A stretch of 64,000 nucleotides of DNA from NCBI GenBank assembly GCA_015057435.1, contig SVEJ01000002.1, forward strand, positions 46,150 to 110,149, read 5' to 3'. The stretch comes from Lachnospiraceae bacterium (GTDB taxonomy: Bacteria > Bacillota > Clostridia > Lachnospirales > Lachnospiraceae). The notes below the pieces were generated by a model. It was not told where the DNA came from. It was given only the letters and a program-made list of their open reading frames with translations, and made no database searches. The position numbers and the translations under genes were made by a program. Shown in pieces: positions 1 through 9,849 of this stretch; positions within the stretch are counted from its first letter, which is position 1; each line of letters opens with the position of its first letter.

Positions 1-3000
1 ACTCCAAGGGAACCCGTTTTCGTACCGCCAATATCCTCTGTCGTAATACCCAATGCTTCCGGACTATGGAAAATAGACATAACCTTTTTATCATCCAATG
101 CAATCGTTTTCGCATCTACACCTGTTAAATCCTCCAATCGACGAATAATAGTCGGATCATCGTGTCCAAGAATATCAAGTTTTAACAGGTTATGGTCAAT
201 GGAATGATACTCAAAATGTGTCGTTATAATATTGGTTTTCATATCATTCGCCGGTTTTTGAATCGGTGTAAATTCATAGATTTCTCTATCGCCCGGCACA
301 ACTACGATACCGCCCGGATGCTGTCCTGTCGTTCGTTTTACACCTTCACACCCTTTACCGATACGCTTTAATTCACATCTTCTTTTAACAATGTTACGCT
401 CTTCATAATATTTATATACTAACTGCTCTGCTGTCTTTTCTGCAATTGTTCCAATCGTTCCTGCTCTAAATGCGTGACCTTTACCGAATAATTCTTCCGT
501 ATAAGCATGTGCATTGGCCTGATATTCGCCGGAGAAATTAAGATCTATATCCGGCTCTTTATCACCATAGAAACCAAGGAAGGTCTCAAACGGAATATCA
601 TGTCCTTCCTTCTTCATTCTTGTTCCGCAATGCGGACAATCCATATCCGGAAGATCACAACCGGATGTACCGGAATAACTTTTCACAAGTTCTGAATCAA
701 AATCTACATAGAAGCATTCCGGACAAATATAATGTGCAGATAACGGATTTACCTCTGTAATACCTGACATTGTTGCAACAAATGATGACCCTACAGAACC
801 TCTTGAACCAACAAGATAACCATGGTCATTCGAATCCCATACAAGTTTTTGCGCAATAATATACATAACCGCATAACCGTTGCCGATAATCGATGTAAGC
901 TCTTTTTCCAAACGAGCAGTTACCTTCTCGGGAAGATTCGGACCATATATTTCGTGTGCTTTGTTATAACAAATTTCTCTTAACGTCTTGTCTGAATCTT
1001 CAATGACAGGCGGACATTTATCAGGGCTTACCGGATAAATCTTTTCAATCATCCTTGTAATCAGATTTGTATTATCAATAACAATTTCCTTCGCTTTATC
1101 ACTGCCAAGATAATCGAATTCTGCAAGCATTTCTTCCGTTGTTCTAAAGAACAATGGAGGTTGTTTGTCAGCATCTTTGAATCCTTTCGAAGCCATCAAA
1201 ACAGCACGATACAGACTATCCTCAGGGTCAAGGAAATGTACATCACAAGTAGCAACAACCGGTTTGTTGTATGTTTCTCCAAGTTTTACAATGCGACGAT
1301 TTAGATTTTGTAAATCTTCATCCGTATTCACATTGGTGAATCGCTCTTCCTCTTTCATAAACGCATTGTTGCCAATTGGTTGTATCTCAAGATAATCATA
1401 AAATCGAACAATACGATCAATTTCCTCTTCATCTGCATCTTCAACAATCGCATGAAACAACTCTCCGGCCTCACATGCAGATCCAAGAATCAACCCTTCA
1501 CGATATTTTGATATTAAGCTTTTTGGCATAATCGGACGCATATTAAAATATTCCACATGTGACGCAGAAATCAAACGGTTCAAATTCACGCGGCCAACTT
1601 CATTCTTGGCTAATATAATACCATGGTATTTTTTTGATTTCTTGACTACCTCAGGTGATGTTTCTCCTAATGTATTCAAATCATCTACATTATAAATTTC
1701 TTTATCTTTTAACATTTTTAAGAAACGTTTAAAAATATCACCTGTTGCATTTGCATCATCTACTGCACGATGATGATTTTCAAGTTTCACACCGAGATGC
1801 TTACATACACGATCAAGTGTGTATTTACCAAGTTCCGGACAAAGAATATGTGATAAAGTCATTGTGTCAATAATGGTATTCTCAACTTTTATTCCCATAT
1901 CCTTCGCATTCTTTTTGATAAATTTTGTATCAAATCCTGCATTATGCGCAACAAGCACACTATCGCCGACAAACGAAAGAAATGCAGGCAACACGACGTC
2001 AATCGCATCTGCATTAATTACCATCTCATCTGTTATAGATGTAAGCTTGGTAATATTATAAGGAATCGGAACCTGTGGATTCACAAATTCAGAAAATGAT
2101 TCCACCACTTCACCATTTACAATCTTAACTGCACCTATTTCAATAATCTTAGATACCTTCGGATTCAGTCCTGTTGTCTCAATATCAAAAACGACAAAAC
2201 TATCATCTAAGCTTTGTCCTTTCGGTTGAATAACAAAATCCTTCAAATCATCTACAAAATAGCCTTCTACGCCATAGATAATCTTGAACGGATCATCCTT
2301 TTTGATACAGTGATTCGCAACAGGAAACGCCTGTGCAACACCATGGTCAGTTATTGCGATTGCAGGGTGTCCCCATGCTTTTGCACGATTGATAATGTCT
2401 TTTACTCCAACAACACTATCGTTATCACTGTAGACTGTATGCATATGTAATTCCACACGTTTTTCCATGGAATTATCAGTACGTTTCGAAGTAAAATCCG
2501 GAATCGGTTTAATTCCTGAAACGGATATCAAAGTTAATTCATTCGCATTATACTGATCAATATCAGGAACTGCTTTCATCTTATAGAATTGGCCGACCTT
2601 CAACTCATCTTTTAATAGTTCCCAATCCTCCGGAGAAAGAAATATTTTTCCGGAAATAGAATCTGTAAAATCAGTAAAATCAAAAAGCACCAATAGCTTG
2701 GCACCATTTCTCATCTCCCTGGTTTCCATACCAAAGATTTTACCATGAAGGACACATTCGCCGGTCGCTTCACTCAGGTCAGCTATCGACATCTCTTTGC
2801 CTTCTACATTCATTCCGTATATAACTTCCGGATCATGCATCCTGTTCTTACCGTAGCTTGAACGCTTCCAATTATCTTTTGATTTATTATTCGAATCGTC
2901 TGCCTTTGTAGCATTATTATTCGAACCTTTTGCATTTTTGCTATCCTTTTTCTCATTCTCAGTAGCTGTATCATTAGATGAAGCAACCGTTTCGACTGCC

Positions 3001-3593
3001 TGTTCTTCTTCACTTACTTGTTGCTTCATAATATTAGCAATTTCTTGTTGTAAGCGATGTTCTGCCGCCTTACGAATTGTATTCTTTTGCTCCTCTGTAT
3101 ACAAAAATCCAACTTGTATATCAAAATCAAAGCGATCCTTATAAATCGTTTCCAAAAATTTCTTCAAATCTGCCGAACGCGTCTTTGCAACAAAATTATC
3201 AACTAACGTAATTGTAATTACATTACCGTCAATAAACCATTCTGCTTTTTTCAAAAAACGAAACAATACAGACGACTCAACAGACAACTCAAATAGGATG
3301 CTTTCTTTGTAAGCATCCGTGAGAGTTTTAATATTATATTGTTCAGATAATGTATAATGCTCCATTATCTTAACACGCATCTTGTTTTGAAAAATAAATT
3401 CAGCCAGTTCCGCTTCCATTATATATATTTCTTCTTTCGGTAACAAAATACTGCTTTCAATATATACTTGTAATGTCTTCTTAGACTTTATCAAAACAGC
3501 ATCTGTAACCTGAACCTGCCGAAATAACTCTTGTATATCTGCCGAACATTGAAACCCGGGAAATACATCAAAAAAAGGTTTCGTTTCTGCCAT
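1..3593 (-). CDS. polC: DNA polymerase III PolC-type alpha subunit (3' end outside window)
   Basis: Replicative DNA polymerase of low-GC Gram-positives, carrying polymerase and proofreading activity on one chain. About 1197 residues are visible, from an ATG at 3593 with a purine-rich GGAAAGAG upstream; the C-terminal part (about 250 residues by family length near 1450) lies beyond base 1. Seen in order: an N-terminal region with a charged, Asn/Lys-rich linker near residues 200-235; an OB-fold region; the PHP domain opening with VELHMHTVYSDND; the inserted DEDDh exonuclease with VVFDIETTGL and the later HHRAVDDA; the second half of PHP; and the polymerase palm with GSRGSVGSSF and the catalytic PDIDLNFSG. 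A CxxC pair (CPEC, CPHC) lies between the last two motifs, the PolC zinc element. It follows ispG with a 7-base gap. Downstream RNase/HhH regions cannot be seen. Confidence 0.97.
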   Translation of the reverse strand, partial: MAETKPFFDVFPGFQCSADIQELFRQVQVTDAVLIKSKKTLQVYIESSILLPKEEIYIMEAELAEFIFQNKMRVKIMEHYTLSEQYNIKTLTDAYKESILFELSVESSVLFRFLKKAEWFIDGNVITITLVDNFVAKTRSADLKKFLETIYKDRFDFDIQVGFLYTEEQKNTIRKAAEHRLQQEIANIMKQQVSEEEQAVETVASSNDTATENEKKDSKNAKGSNNNATKADDSNNKSKDNWKRSSYGKNRMHDPEVIYGMNVEGKEMSIADLSEATGECVLHGKIFGMETREMRNGAKLLVLFDFTDFTDSISGKIFLSPEDWELLKDELKVGQFYKMKAVPDIDQYNANELTLISVSGIKPIPDFTSKRTDNSMEKRVELHMHTVYSDNDSVVGVKDIINRAKAWGHPAIAITDHGVAQAFPVANHCIKKDDPFKIIYGVEGYFVDDLKDFVIQPKGQSLDDSFVVFDIETTGLNPKVSKIIEIGAVKIVNGEVVESFSEFVNPQVPIPYNITKLTSITDEMVINADAIDVVLPAFLSFVGDSVLVAHNAGFDTKFIKKNAKDMGIKVENTIIDTMTLSHILCPELGKYTLDRVCKHLGVKLENHHRAVDDANATGDIFKRFLKMLKDKEIYNVDDLNTLGETSPEVVKKSKKYHGIILAKNEVGRVNLNRLISASHVEYFNMRPIMPKSLISKYREGLILGSACEAGELFHAIVEDADEEEIDRIVRFYDYLEIQPIGNNAFMKEEERFTNVNTDEDLQNLNRRIVKLGETYNKPVVATCDVHFLDPEDSLYRAVLMASKGFKDADKQPPLFFRTTEEMLAEFDYLGSDKAKEIVIDNTNLITRMIEKIYPVSPDKCPPVIEDSDKTLREICYNKAHEIYGPNLPEKVTARLEKELTSIIGNGYAVMYIIAQKLVWDSNDHGYLVGSRGSVGSSFVATMSGITEVNPLSAHYICPECFYVDFDSELVKSYSGTSGCDLPDMDCPHCGTRMKKEGHDIPFETFLGFYGDKEPDIDLNFSGEYQANAHAYTEELFGKGHAFRAGTIGTIAEKTAEQLVYKYYEERNIVKRRCELKRIGKGCEGVKRTTGQHPGGIVVVPGDREIYEFTPIQKPANDMKTNIITTHFEYHSIDHNLLKLDILGHDDPTIIRRLEDLTGVDAKTIALDDKKVMSIFHSPEALGITTEDIGGTKTGSLG

Positions 3594-3600
3594 ATCTAAC

Positions 3601-4656
3601 TCACTCTTTCCAATTCTTTAACTCTTCTTCTAACACCTGTAACAATTGACTTTCCGGTACTTTTTTAATAATTTCACCTTTTTTAATCAAAAGACCTTCT
3701 CCATTACCGCCACAAATTCCAAGATCAGCTTCTTTCGCTTCACCCGGACCATTAACTACACATCCCATAACAGCAACTTTTATATTCATATGTTCATAGT
3801 CTGCCACAAGATTTTCAACCTGATTTGCCAAACCAATCAAATCAATGGATGTTCTTCCGCAAGTCGGACAAGATACAACCTCAATACCCCCGGTTCTAAG
3901 CCCTAATGTCTTAAGAACCAACTTTGCTGTTACAATTTCGTTAACCGGATCACCGGTTAGGGAAACACGAATCGTATCACCGATTCCTTGATGCAAAATA
4001 AGTCCTAATCCGATTGAAGACTTAATATTACCACGCGTTAATGTTCCTGCTTCTGTAATTCCTACATGTAACGGATAATTGGTCTTACTTGCAATTAATT
4101 CATGTGCTTTTACACACATCAATACATCTGAAGACTTAATGCTGATTACAATATCATCAAACTGTAAATCTTCTAAAATATGCACTTTATCAAGTGCGCT
4201 TTCTACAATTCCTTCAGCTGTAACACCATGATATTTTTCAACAAGTTCCTTTTCTAAGGAACCACTGTTCACACCAACACGAATTGGAACACCATGATAC
4301 TTTGCCGCATTTACAACTTCACGAATACGATCTTTTCCGCCAATATTACCCGGATTAATTCGAATCTTATCAGCACCATGTTCCATAGCCATAATCGCAA
4401 GTTTGTAATCAAAATGAATATCTGCAATAATCGGTATATGAATTTCTTTTTTTATATCAAAAAAAGCTTTTGCTGCTGCTTCATTATTAGCAGTTGAACG
4501 AATAATATCACACCCTGCTTTTTCTAACTTAAGAATCTGCTCTACAGTAGCTTTTACATCTTCCGTTTTTGTATTAGTCATAGATTGAATTAAGATGGGA
4601 TTCCCTCCACCAATCACTCTGTCTCCAATCTTTATAACCTTTGTCTGATTTCTCAT
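3601..4656 (-). CDS. ispG: 4-hydroxy-3-methylbut-2-enyl diphosphate synthase (flavodoxin/ferredoxin), IspG
   Basis: Converts methylerythritol cyclodiphosphate to HMBPP in the MEP isoprenoid pathway, using a [4Fe-4S] cluster. The 351-residue protein has the usual bacterial length. The N-terminal TIM barrel contains ADIHFDYKLA and KIRINPGNIG. The C-terminal domain holds the cluster ligands in CPTCGR (Cys263, Cys266) and GCVVNGPGE (Cys299, with Glu306 as the known fourth ligand). An ATG with GAGGAG eight bases upstream is preferred over the GTG that overlaps that Shine-Dalgarno site. It lies between rseP and polC, in the place taken by proS in Bacillus subtilis, an order common in Clostridia. 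Together with dxr and uppS it puts two MEP enzymes and a polyprenyl synthase in one run. Confidence 0.97.
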   Translation of the reverse strand: MRNQTKVIKIGDRVIGGGNPILIQSMTNTKTEDVKATVEQILKLEKAGCDIIRSTANNEAAAKAFFDIKKEIHIPIIADIHFDYKLAIMAMEHGADKIRINPGNIGGKDRIREVVNAAKYHGVPIRVGVNSGSLEKELVEKYHGVTAEGIVESALDKVHILEDLQFDDIVISIKSSDVLMCVKAHELIASKTNYPLHVGITEAGTLTRGNIKSSIGLGLILHQGIGDTIRVSLTGDPVNEIVTAKLVLKTLGLRTGGIEVVSCPTCGRTSIDLIGLANQVENLVADYEHMNIKVAVMGCVVNGPGEAKEADLGICGGNGEGLLIKKGEIIKKVPESQLLQVLEEELKNWKE

Positions 4657-4680
4657 ATTAATCACTCCTCAGTGGTAAAT

Positions 4681-5742
4681 CTACTTAAATAGATTAAGTA
4701 TATCCTGAAACATAACTACAACCATCAAACCAATCAATAACAAAAATCCTGCATTGTTAATCCATGCCTCTTTTTCTGCCGGTAATTTCTTTTTAAAGAT
4801 TGCTTCTACTAAAAGTAACAGTGTTCTTCCGCCATCCAAAGCAGGTAATGGTAATAAGTTCATAACACCCAGATTAGCAGAAAGCATAATACAAATGTTA
4901 ACCATATTAAGAAGGATATTAATAATCGCTATTGATATATCACCTTCCGCACTTTTCTTAGATTCTTCAATTGTATCGCTCATCATAGATACAATTCCAA
5001 CCGGTCCGGAAAGATTTTTAATTCCAAGCTTACCGGTCACCAGATACTCAAGACTTAGAAATGTTGTTTTAATATTATATCTAAGCTCATAATAACTATA
5101 GCGTATTGTATCAAGTACATTTCCTTTTTCTCTTGCACCTGCATAGATTCCCATAAGATAGCCTGAATCCGTCTTTTCCGGTGTAAATGTAAACTCTTCC
5201 TCTGTTCCTTCTCTATTAACCTTCAGTGTAATCGGTTCTCCAGTCTGATTAAATTGTGTATAGACTAAGATTTCTCTAAAATTATATACCTTATTTCCAT
5301 TATATTCTGTTATTACATCCCCAACCATAACACCAGCTTCTTTTGCGGGACTACTTTCCGAAAAATCAGTAATCTTGGTTGAATCATAGCCAATCACCGC
5401 CATCAGAATAAGTGCAAGAACAAATGCAAGAATAAAGTTAAATATAGGACCTGCAACTACTACCGAAATTCTAGCCCATACAGATTTTGTACTAAATGAA
5501 TTCTCTTCTTCTACATCATCGTCTTCACCAAGCATCATACAATATCCACCCATTGGAATCGCCTTAAGAGAATATTTGGTTTCAGCCTTTGTAAAAGAAA
5601 ACAAAGAAGGACCCATACCAATTGCAAATTCCTGGACATAGATACCATTTAGTTTTGCGAACAAAAAGTGTCCTAATTCATGAAAAAATATAATTGCACT
5701 AAATACCACCAATGCAATCAAAACATTAATTAACGTATTCAA
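4681..5742 (-). CDS. rseP: site-2 intramembrane zinc metalloprotease RseP/RasP
   Basis: Polytopic membrane protease of the S2P family that cuts substrates within the membrane; in Bacillus the orthologue RasP acts on anti-sigma factor RsiW and on FtsL and signal-peptide remnants. The zinc site HELGH (His21, Glu22, His25) is in the first membrane segment. A single PDZ domain lies near residues 115-190 (AGVMVGDVITEYNG). The last membrane segments carry NLLPLPALDGGR, whose Asp is the third zinc ligand. Length (353 aa) is normal. A TTG at 5742 is the likely start: AGGTGG lies five bases upstream, and the TTG overlaps the dxr stop as TTGA, which suggests translational coupling. The upstream GTG is buried in the Shine-Dalgarno site. 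Confidence 0.95.
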   Translation of the reverse strand: MNTLINVLIALVVFSAIIFFHELGHFLFAKLNGIYVQEFAIGMGPSLFSFTKAETKYSLKAIPMGGYCMMLGEDDDVEEENSFSTKSVWARISVVVAGPIFNFILAFVLALILMAVIGYDSTKITDFSESSPAKEAGVMVGDVITEYNGNKVYNFREILVYTQFNQTGEPITLKVNREGTEEEFTFTPEKTDSGYLMGIYAGAREKGNVLDTIRYSYYELRYNIKTTFLSLEYLVTGKLGIKNLSGPVGIVSMMSDTIEESKKSAEGDISIAIINILLNMVNICIMLSANLGVMNLLPLPALDGGRTLLLLVEAIFKKKLPAEKEAWINNAGFLLLIGLMVVVMFQDILNLFK

Positions 5743-6893
5743 GATATCCACCTACTCTCAATTGTTTCATAAACCCATTGTTCAGTATCAAGAATCTGTT
5801 CTACCGTTGGGTTTTCTATCAAATCATGTCGTTGCATGCAAAATTCTATCATATCATAGATTTCCATAAATCTAACACGCTTATTCAAGAACTTTGCAAC
5901 AGCTAACTCATTGGCTGCATTAAAGACTGTTGGCATACTTCCTCCAACTTTTAATGCATCAAAGGCAAAGCGTAATCCTAAAAATGTGTCCATATCCGGT
6001 TTTTCAAATGTGATTTCGCTTAACATAGAAAAATCTAATCTTTTACCATCCAAATAAACTCGATTCGGATAGTATAACGCAAACTGAATCGGTAATCTCA
6101 TATCAGGCGTCCCAAGTTGTGCCATAACCGCTCCATCTTCAAATTCTACCATAGAATGAATAATGCTTTGCGGTTGTACTACGACTTCAATCTGAGAAGG
6201 GTCTACATCAAACAACCACTTTGCTTCAATAACTTCTAATCCTTTATTAACCATAGTTGCCGAATCAATTGTAATTTTACGACCCATAGCCCAATTCGGA
6301 TGTTTTAACGCCTGTTCAAGCGTTACTAACTCTAAATCCTGCTTCGTCATTCCTCGGAACGGTCCTCCTGATGCCGTCAAAAGAATCTTACTAATCTTAT
6401 TATCATTTTCTCCATTCAAGCATTGGAATATCGCTGAATGTTCACTGTCAACCGGTAATATGCGAACATTATATTCTTTGGCCAACGGCATAATAATATG
6501 ACCAGCTGTTACCAATGTTTCTTTGTTGGCCAATCCAATGTCTTTACCTGCTTTAATTGCTGCAATAGTCGGTTGAATTCCAATCATTCCCACTATCGCT
6601 GTAACTAATATATCCGAAGACGCAATTGTAGCAACTTCAAGTAATCCTTCCATGCCGGACACAACCTTACATGCAGGTGTTACATCACTAATTGCAATGC
6701 GCAGTTCATCCGCTTTTGTTTTGCTCCAAACAGCTACCAATTCCGGATGAAATTCTCGAATCTGTTCTTCCAATAGGGTAATATTACTACCTGCAGAGAT
6801 AGCAACTAATTCCAAATCATCATTGTGACGAATTACATCCAATGTCTGTGTTCCAATAGAGCCCGTGGAACCCAAAATCGCAACTTTTTTCAT
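5739..6893 (-). CDS. dxr: 1-deoxy-D-xylulose 5-phosphate reductoisomerase
   Basis: NADPH-dependent isomeroreductase that makes 2-C-methyl-D-erythritol 4-phosphate, the committed step of the MEP pathway. The 384-residue protein starts with the Rossmann loop ILGSTGSIGTQ (Gly8, Gly11, Gly14). Family motifs follow: LANKETLVTAG, the metal/substrate motif PVDSEHSAIFQ, LTASGGPFRG and the HPNWAMGRKITIDSATM block. The ATG has AGGAGG six bases upstream. It overlaps rseP by four bases and follows cdsA after 80 bases that hold a hairpin. It supplies the same pathway as ispG two genes on. Confidence 0.97.
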   Translation of the reverse strand: MKKVAILGSTGSIGTQTLDVIRHNDDLELVAISAGSNITLLEEQIREFHPELVAVWSKTKADELRIAISDVTPACKVVSGMEGLLEVATIASSDILVTAIVGMIGIQPTIAAIKAGKDIGLANKETLVTAGHIIMPLAKEYNVRILPVDSEHSAIFQCLNGENDNKISKILLTASGGPFRGMTKQDLELVTLEQALKHPNWAMGRKITIDSATMVNKGLEVIEAKWLFDVDPSQIEVVVQPQSIIHSMVEFEDGAVMAQLGTPDMRLPIQFALYYPNRVYLDGKRLDFSMLSEITFEKPDMDTFLGLRFAFDALKVGGSMPTVFNAANELAVAKFLNKRVRFMEIYDMIEFCMQRHDLIENPTVEQILDTEQWVYETIESRWIS

Positions 6894-6941
6894 GTTTTCC
6901 TCCTAGAATAAAGCATATGTAAAATATGTGATAAACCACAC

Positions 6942-6969
6942 AAAAGAGTCCGCAAGCGAACTCTTTTTT
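6942..6969. terminator. hairpin with T-runs on both sides, between cdsA and dxr
   Basis: AAGAGT pairs with ACTCTT, continued after one mismatch by three G-C pairs. T-runs lie on both sides (six T on the plus strand, four T on the minus strand). On the minus strand this could be a weak terminator or an attenuator after cdsA; because dxr has no obvious promoter of its own, partial read-through is more likely than a hard stop. Confidence 0.45.
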
Positions 6970-6973
6970 AATG

Positions 6974-7771
6974 TTAAGATAGAACATAAAAAACTTCTAC
7001 TAAATAATATATGATTGGTGCAGTAAATAATATACTGTCAATCCTGTCTAACATACCGCCATGTCCAACAATCAAATTACTATAGTCTTTGATATCATTA
7101 TCTCGTTTGATTGCAGACGCTGCCAAATCACCTATAACCGCAGGAATCGCTCCTAACGCTGCAATGATGGAACAATACACACCCGGCAACGGCAAATACT
7201 TCGCAAAAACAATTCCGTAAGCAAGACCAATGATACCTGCACCTACAATACCTCCGAAAAATCCTTCAACACTCTTATTCGGACTAACTTTTGGTGAAAA
7301 CTTATGTTTTCCAATCGCACTTCCTACTAAATATGCAAAAATATCATTAATCCAACTTGAAATAAGAACAAAAAATGATAATGCCAATCCTTGTTCCATG
7401 GAACGAATTCGTAAAATATACGAAAGCAATATCGCTCCATACAAAAAACTAAAAATAGCACGCATCATATCAGTATCTTTGTACTTCGGAAATCGAAATA
7501 CATAAATTGCCAATGTAATTATAACAACAACAATTGATAGTGGCATAACTAACTGTTCTTTTTCAAAATACAAAAATACATACAATAATACAGTAGCAAT
7601 ATAATTAACCCAAGCAAATGAAGATTTCTCTAAGGAATAAACCTTCAATAACTCTCTAACTGCAATCAATGAAGAAAGTGTCAGAATAATTGCTGTTACC
7701 ACACCTCCGGCAAATAATGCTATGAGTGTAATGATTCCAACAATTGTACCACCTATTAATCGATTTTTCAT
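6974..7771 (-). CDS. cdsA: phosphatidate cytidylyltransferase CdsA
   Basis: Integral membrane enzyme that makes CDP-diacylglycerol from CTP and phosphatidic acid, the branch point to the bacterial anionic phospholipids. The 265-residue chain is largely hydrophobic, with about seven or eight membrane segments. Near the C-terminus it carries the family signature, seen as SAIKRDNDIKDYSNLIVGHG followed by GMLDRIDS; its acidic residues bind Mg2+. The gene starts seven bases after uppS in the usual uppS-cdsA-dxr order of Firmicutes. Confidence 0.95.
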   Translation of the reverse strand: MKNRLIGGTIVGIITLIALFAGGVVTAIILTLSSLIAVRELLKVYSLEKSSFAWVNYIATVLLYVFLYFEKEQLVMPLSIVVVIITLAIYVFRFPKYKDTDMMRAIFSFLYGAILLSYILRIRSMEQGLALSFFVLISSWINDIFAYLVGSAIGKHKFSPKVSPNKSVEGFFGGIVGAGIIGLAYGIVFAKYLPLPGVYCSIIAALGAIPAVIGDLAASAIKRDNDIKDYSNLIVGHGGMLDRIDSILFTAPIIYYLVEVFYVLS

Positions 7772-7777
7772 AAACGT

Positions 7778-8512
7778 CTATACCCCGCCAAATCGACGTT
7801 CCTTTCCATTGTAGTAACGAATAGCAGTTAATAAATCATATTTATTAAAATCAGGCCACAATACGTCCGTAAAATAAAACTCTGTATATGCCAACTGCCA
7901 AGGCAAAAAATTAGATAATCGCTCTTCTCCGCTTGTACGAATCAACAAATCAGGATCCGGCAAGCCAACTGTATCCAAATAATTATTAATCAACTCTTCC
8001 GTAACATCTTCCGGCAGTATTTTATGATCAAGAACATCTTGAGCAATACCTGCAACAGCTCTTCTAATCTCATCTCTTCCGCCATAGTTAATTGCGATTG
8101 TAAACTTTAGCCCGGTCGCATTCTTCGTCGCCTCTTCTAATTCATTGATTCGATCTACCAATTTCTTATCCAAACCGGTCTTATCTCCAATTACACGAAC
8201 TTGCATATTGTTCTTCGTAGAACGCTCTATACAATCTATGAGATACTTTCCAAGAAGTTTCATTAATGCATCTACTTCTTCCTTTGAACGTTTCCAATTC
8301 TCAGTAGAAAATGCGTACACAGTCATATATTCTATTCCCATATTATATGCATCTTCAATAATCTGTTCTACTGTTTTTGAACCTTGTACATGACCATAAT
8401 TACGCGGCATATTTCTTTTTTTTGCCCATCTGCCATTTCCATCGAGAATGATTGCTACATGTTTTGGTACATTTAATTGTTCATCCTTAATTGCCTGTAA
8501 AATCGTTTCCAA
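7778..8512 (-). CDS. uppS: undecaprenyl diphosphate synthase (cis-prenyltransferase)
   Basis: Condenses isopentenyl diphosphate units onto farnesyl diphosphate to give the C55 lipid carrier for peptidoglycan precursors. The N-terminal motif VAIILDGNGRWAKKR contains the catalytic Asp and diphosphate-binding Arg. NYGGRDEI and the C-terminal RTSGEERLSNFLPWQ, followed by YFTDVLWPDF, complete the family pattern. A TTG start at 8512 is favoured because GGAGG lies five bases upstream; an earlier in-frame TTG at 8524 would place that site inside the gene. The result is a 244-residue protein, normal for the family. Confidence 0.95.
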   Translation of the reverse strand: METILQAIKDEQLNVPKHVAIILDGNGRWAKKRNMPRNYGHVQGSKTVEQIIEDAYNMGIEYMTVYAFSTENWKRSKEEVDALMKLLGKYLIDCIERSTKNNMQVRVIGDKTGLDKKLVDRINELEEATKNATGLKFTIAINYGGRDEIRRAVAGIAQDVLDHKILPEDVTEELINNYLDTVGLPDPDLLIRTSGEERLSNFLPWQLAYTEFYFTDVLWPDFNKYDLLTAIRYYNGKERRFGGV

Positions 8513-8526
8513 ATCAGCCTCCAAAA

Positions 8527-9072
8527 TTATACAGTCATAATCTCTTTTGACTTATTCTCAATTGCAGAATCTACTTTATCTACATACTTATCTGTCAATT
8601 TCTGAACCTGATCCTCATAATCTTTTGATTCATCTTCTGAAATTTCATTAGCCTTTAGCTGCTTTTTGAAGTAATCATTAGCATCACGACGCACGTTACG
8701 AATTGCAACTTTTGTATTCTCACCTTTTTTCTTGATATCTTTTACCAATTCTTTACGACGGTCCTCTGTTAATTCAGGGAAATTCAAAATAATTGACTTT
8801 CCGTCATTATTTGGTGTAAGTCCAAGATCAGAACATAGAATAGATTTCTCAATTTCTTTCAATAATGAAGCTTCCCATGGTGTAATCACAATTGTACGAG
8901 CTTCCGGAACGCTAATATTACCAACCTGTTGCATCGGTGTTGGTACACCGTAATACTCAACTTTTAACTTATTCAAAATATTAGGATTTGCACGTCCTGC
9001 TCTAATATTAGAATACTCGCTCTCTAAGCTTTCTAATGATTTTGTCATTTTTTCTTCGAATTGTTTTAACAT
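8527..9072 (-). CDS. frr: ribosome recycling factor
   Basis: With EF-G it splits post-termination ribosomes so the subunits can be reused. The 181-residue length is close to the 185 of characterised RRFs. Typical segments are seen: the RAGRANPNIL loop after the first long helix, the VPEARTIVITPWE strand region and PELTEDRRKELVKDIKK in the C-terminal helix of the three-helix bundle. The ATG has AGGAGGAG upstream. It sits between pyrH and uppS, a gene order conserved across Firmicutes. Confidence 0.97.
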   Translation of the reverse strand: MLKQFEEKMTKSLESLESEYSNIRAGRANPNILNKLKVEYYGVPTPMQQVGNISVPEARTIVITPWEASLLKEIEKSILCSDLGLTPNNDGKSIILNFPELTEDRRKELVKDIKKKGENTKVAIRNVRRDANDYFKKQLKANEISEDESKDYEDQVQKLTDKYVDKVDSAIENKSKEIMTV

Positions 9073-9135
9073 CTTTAATCTCCTCCTAGATATGTATTAT
9101 ATGCATTTTATTATTTCATAAATATAGAATTCAAA

Positions 9136-9837
9136 TTATGCTTCGATAAATGTTCCATTAGATTGACCTGTCATAGCTTTTACAATGCTATCTTGATCAT
9201 TCAACCCAAACAACATCATAGGCATATGATTTTCCATCGCTAATACCGCAGATGCCAAATCAATTACACCTAATTGTTGATCTACAATATCCTTCATCTT
9301 CATTGTATCGTATTTCTTTGCATTTGGATTCGTCTTAGGATCACTGTCATATACACCATCAATTGCCTTACCTGACAATATCACGTCCGCTTCAATCTCA
9401 ATTGCCATCAAAACAGTAGACATATCTGTTGAAAAATACGGATGTCCCGTTCCTCCCGCAAAAAACACAACTTCCTGACGATTAAGTGCTTCAACAGCTA
9501 AATCCTTTGTAAACAACTCTGTTACATTGCCACAAACGAATGGTGACATAATTCTTGTTTTCAAACCAACTGTTCGAAACATATCAGCTGCATAGATACA
9601 ATTCATTACTGTCGCAAGCATACCGATCTGATCTGCTTTTACTCGGTCCATATTTTCAGAAGTTCTTCCTCTCCAAAAATTACCACCACCAATTACAATA
9701 GCAACCTGCTTACCGGCATCTACAGCACCTTTCACTTGTCTGGCAACATCTAATACCGTTTTCTCATCAAAACCCTGATGTTTATCACCAGCCAATGCTT
9801 CTCCACTTAATTTTAATAAAATTCTGTTCATATCCAT
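9136..9837 (-). CDS. pyrH: UMP kinase
   Basis: Amino-acid-kinase family enzyme that phosphorylates UMP to UDP with ATP, the entry step to all pyrimidine nucleotides beyond UMP. The 233-residue protein has the N-terminal LLKLSGEAL, the nucleotide-binding VIGGGNFWRGR, FFAGGTGHPYFSTD and the DGVYDSDPK segment diagnostic of PyrH. GGAG lies nine bases before the ATG. It precedes frr, as in most bacteria. Its usual partner tsf is further upstream here, separated by the phosphate transporter and the bactofilin unit. Confidence 0.97.
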   Translation of the reverse strand: MDMNRILLKLSGEALAGDKHQGFDEKTVLDVARQVKGAVDAGKQVAIVIGGGNFWRGRTSENMDRVKADQIGMLATVMNCIYAADMFRTVGLKTRIMSPFVCGNVTELFTKDLAVEALNRQEVVFFAGGTGHPYFSTDMSTVLMAIEIEADVILSGKAIDGVYDSDPKTNPNAKKYDTMKMKDIVDQQLGVIDLASAVLAMENHMPMMLFGLNDQDSIVKAMTGQSNGTFIEA

Positions 9838-9849
9838 TGTACAAATCTC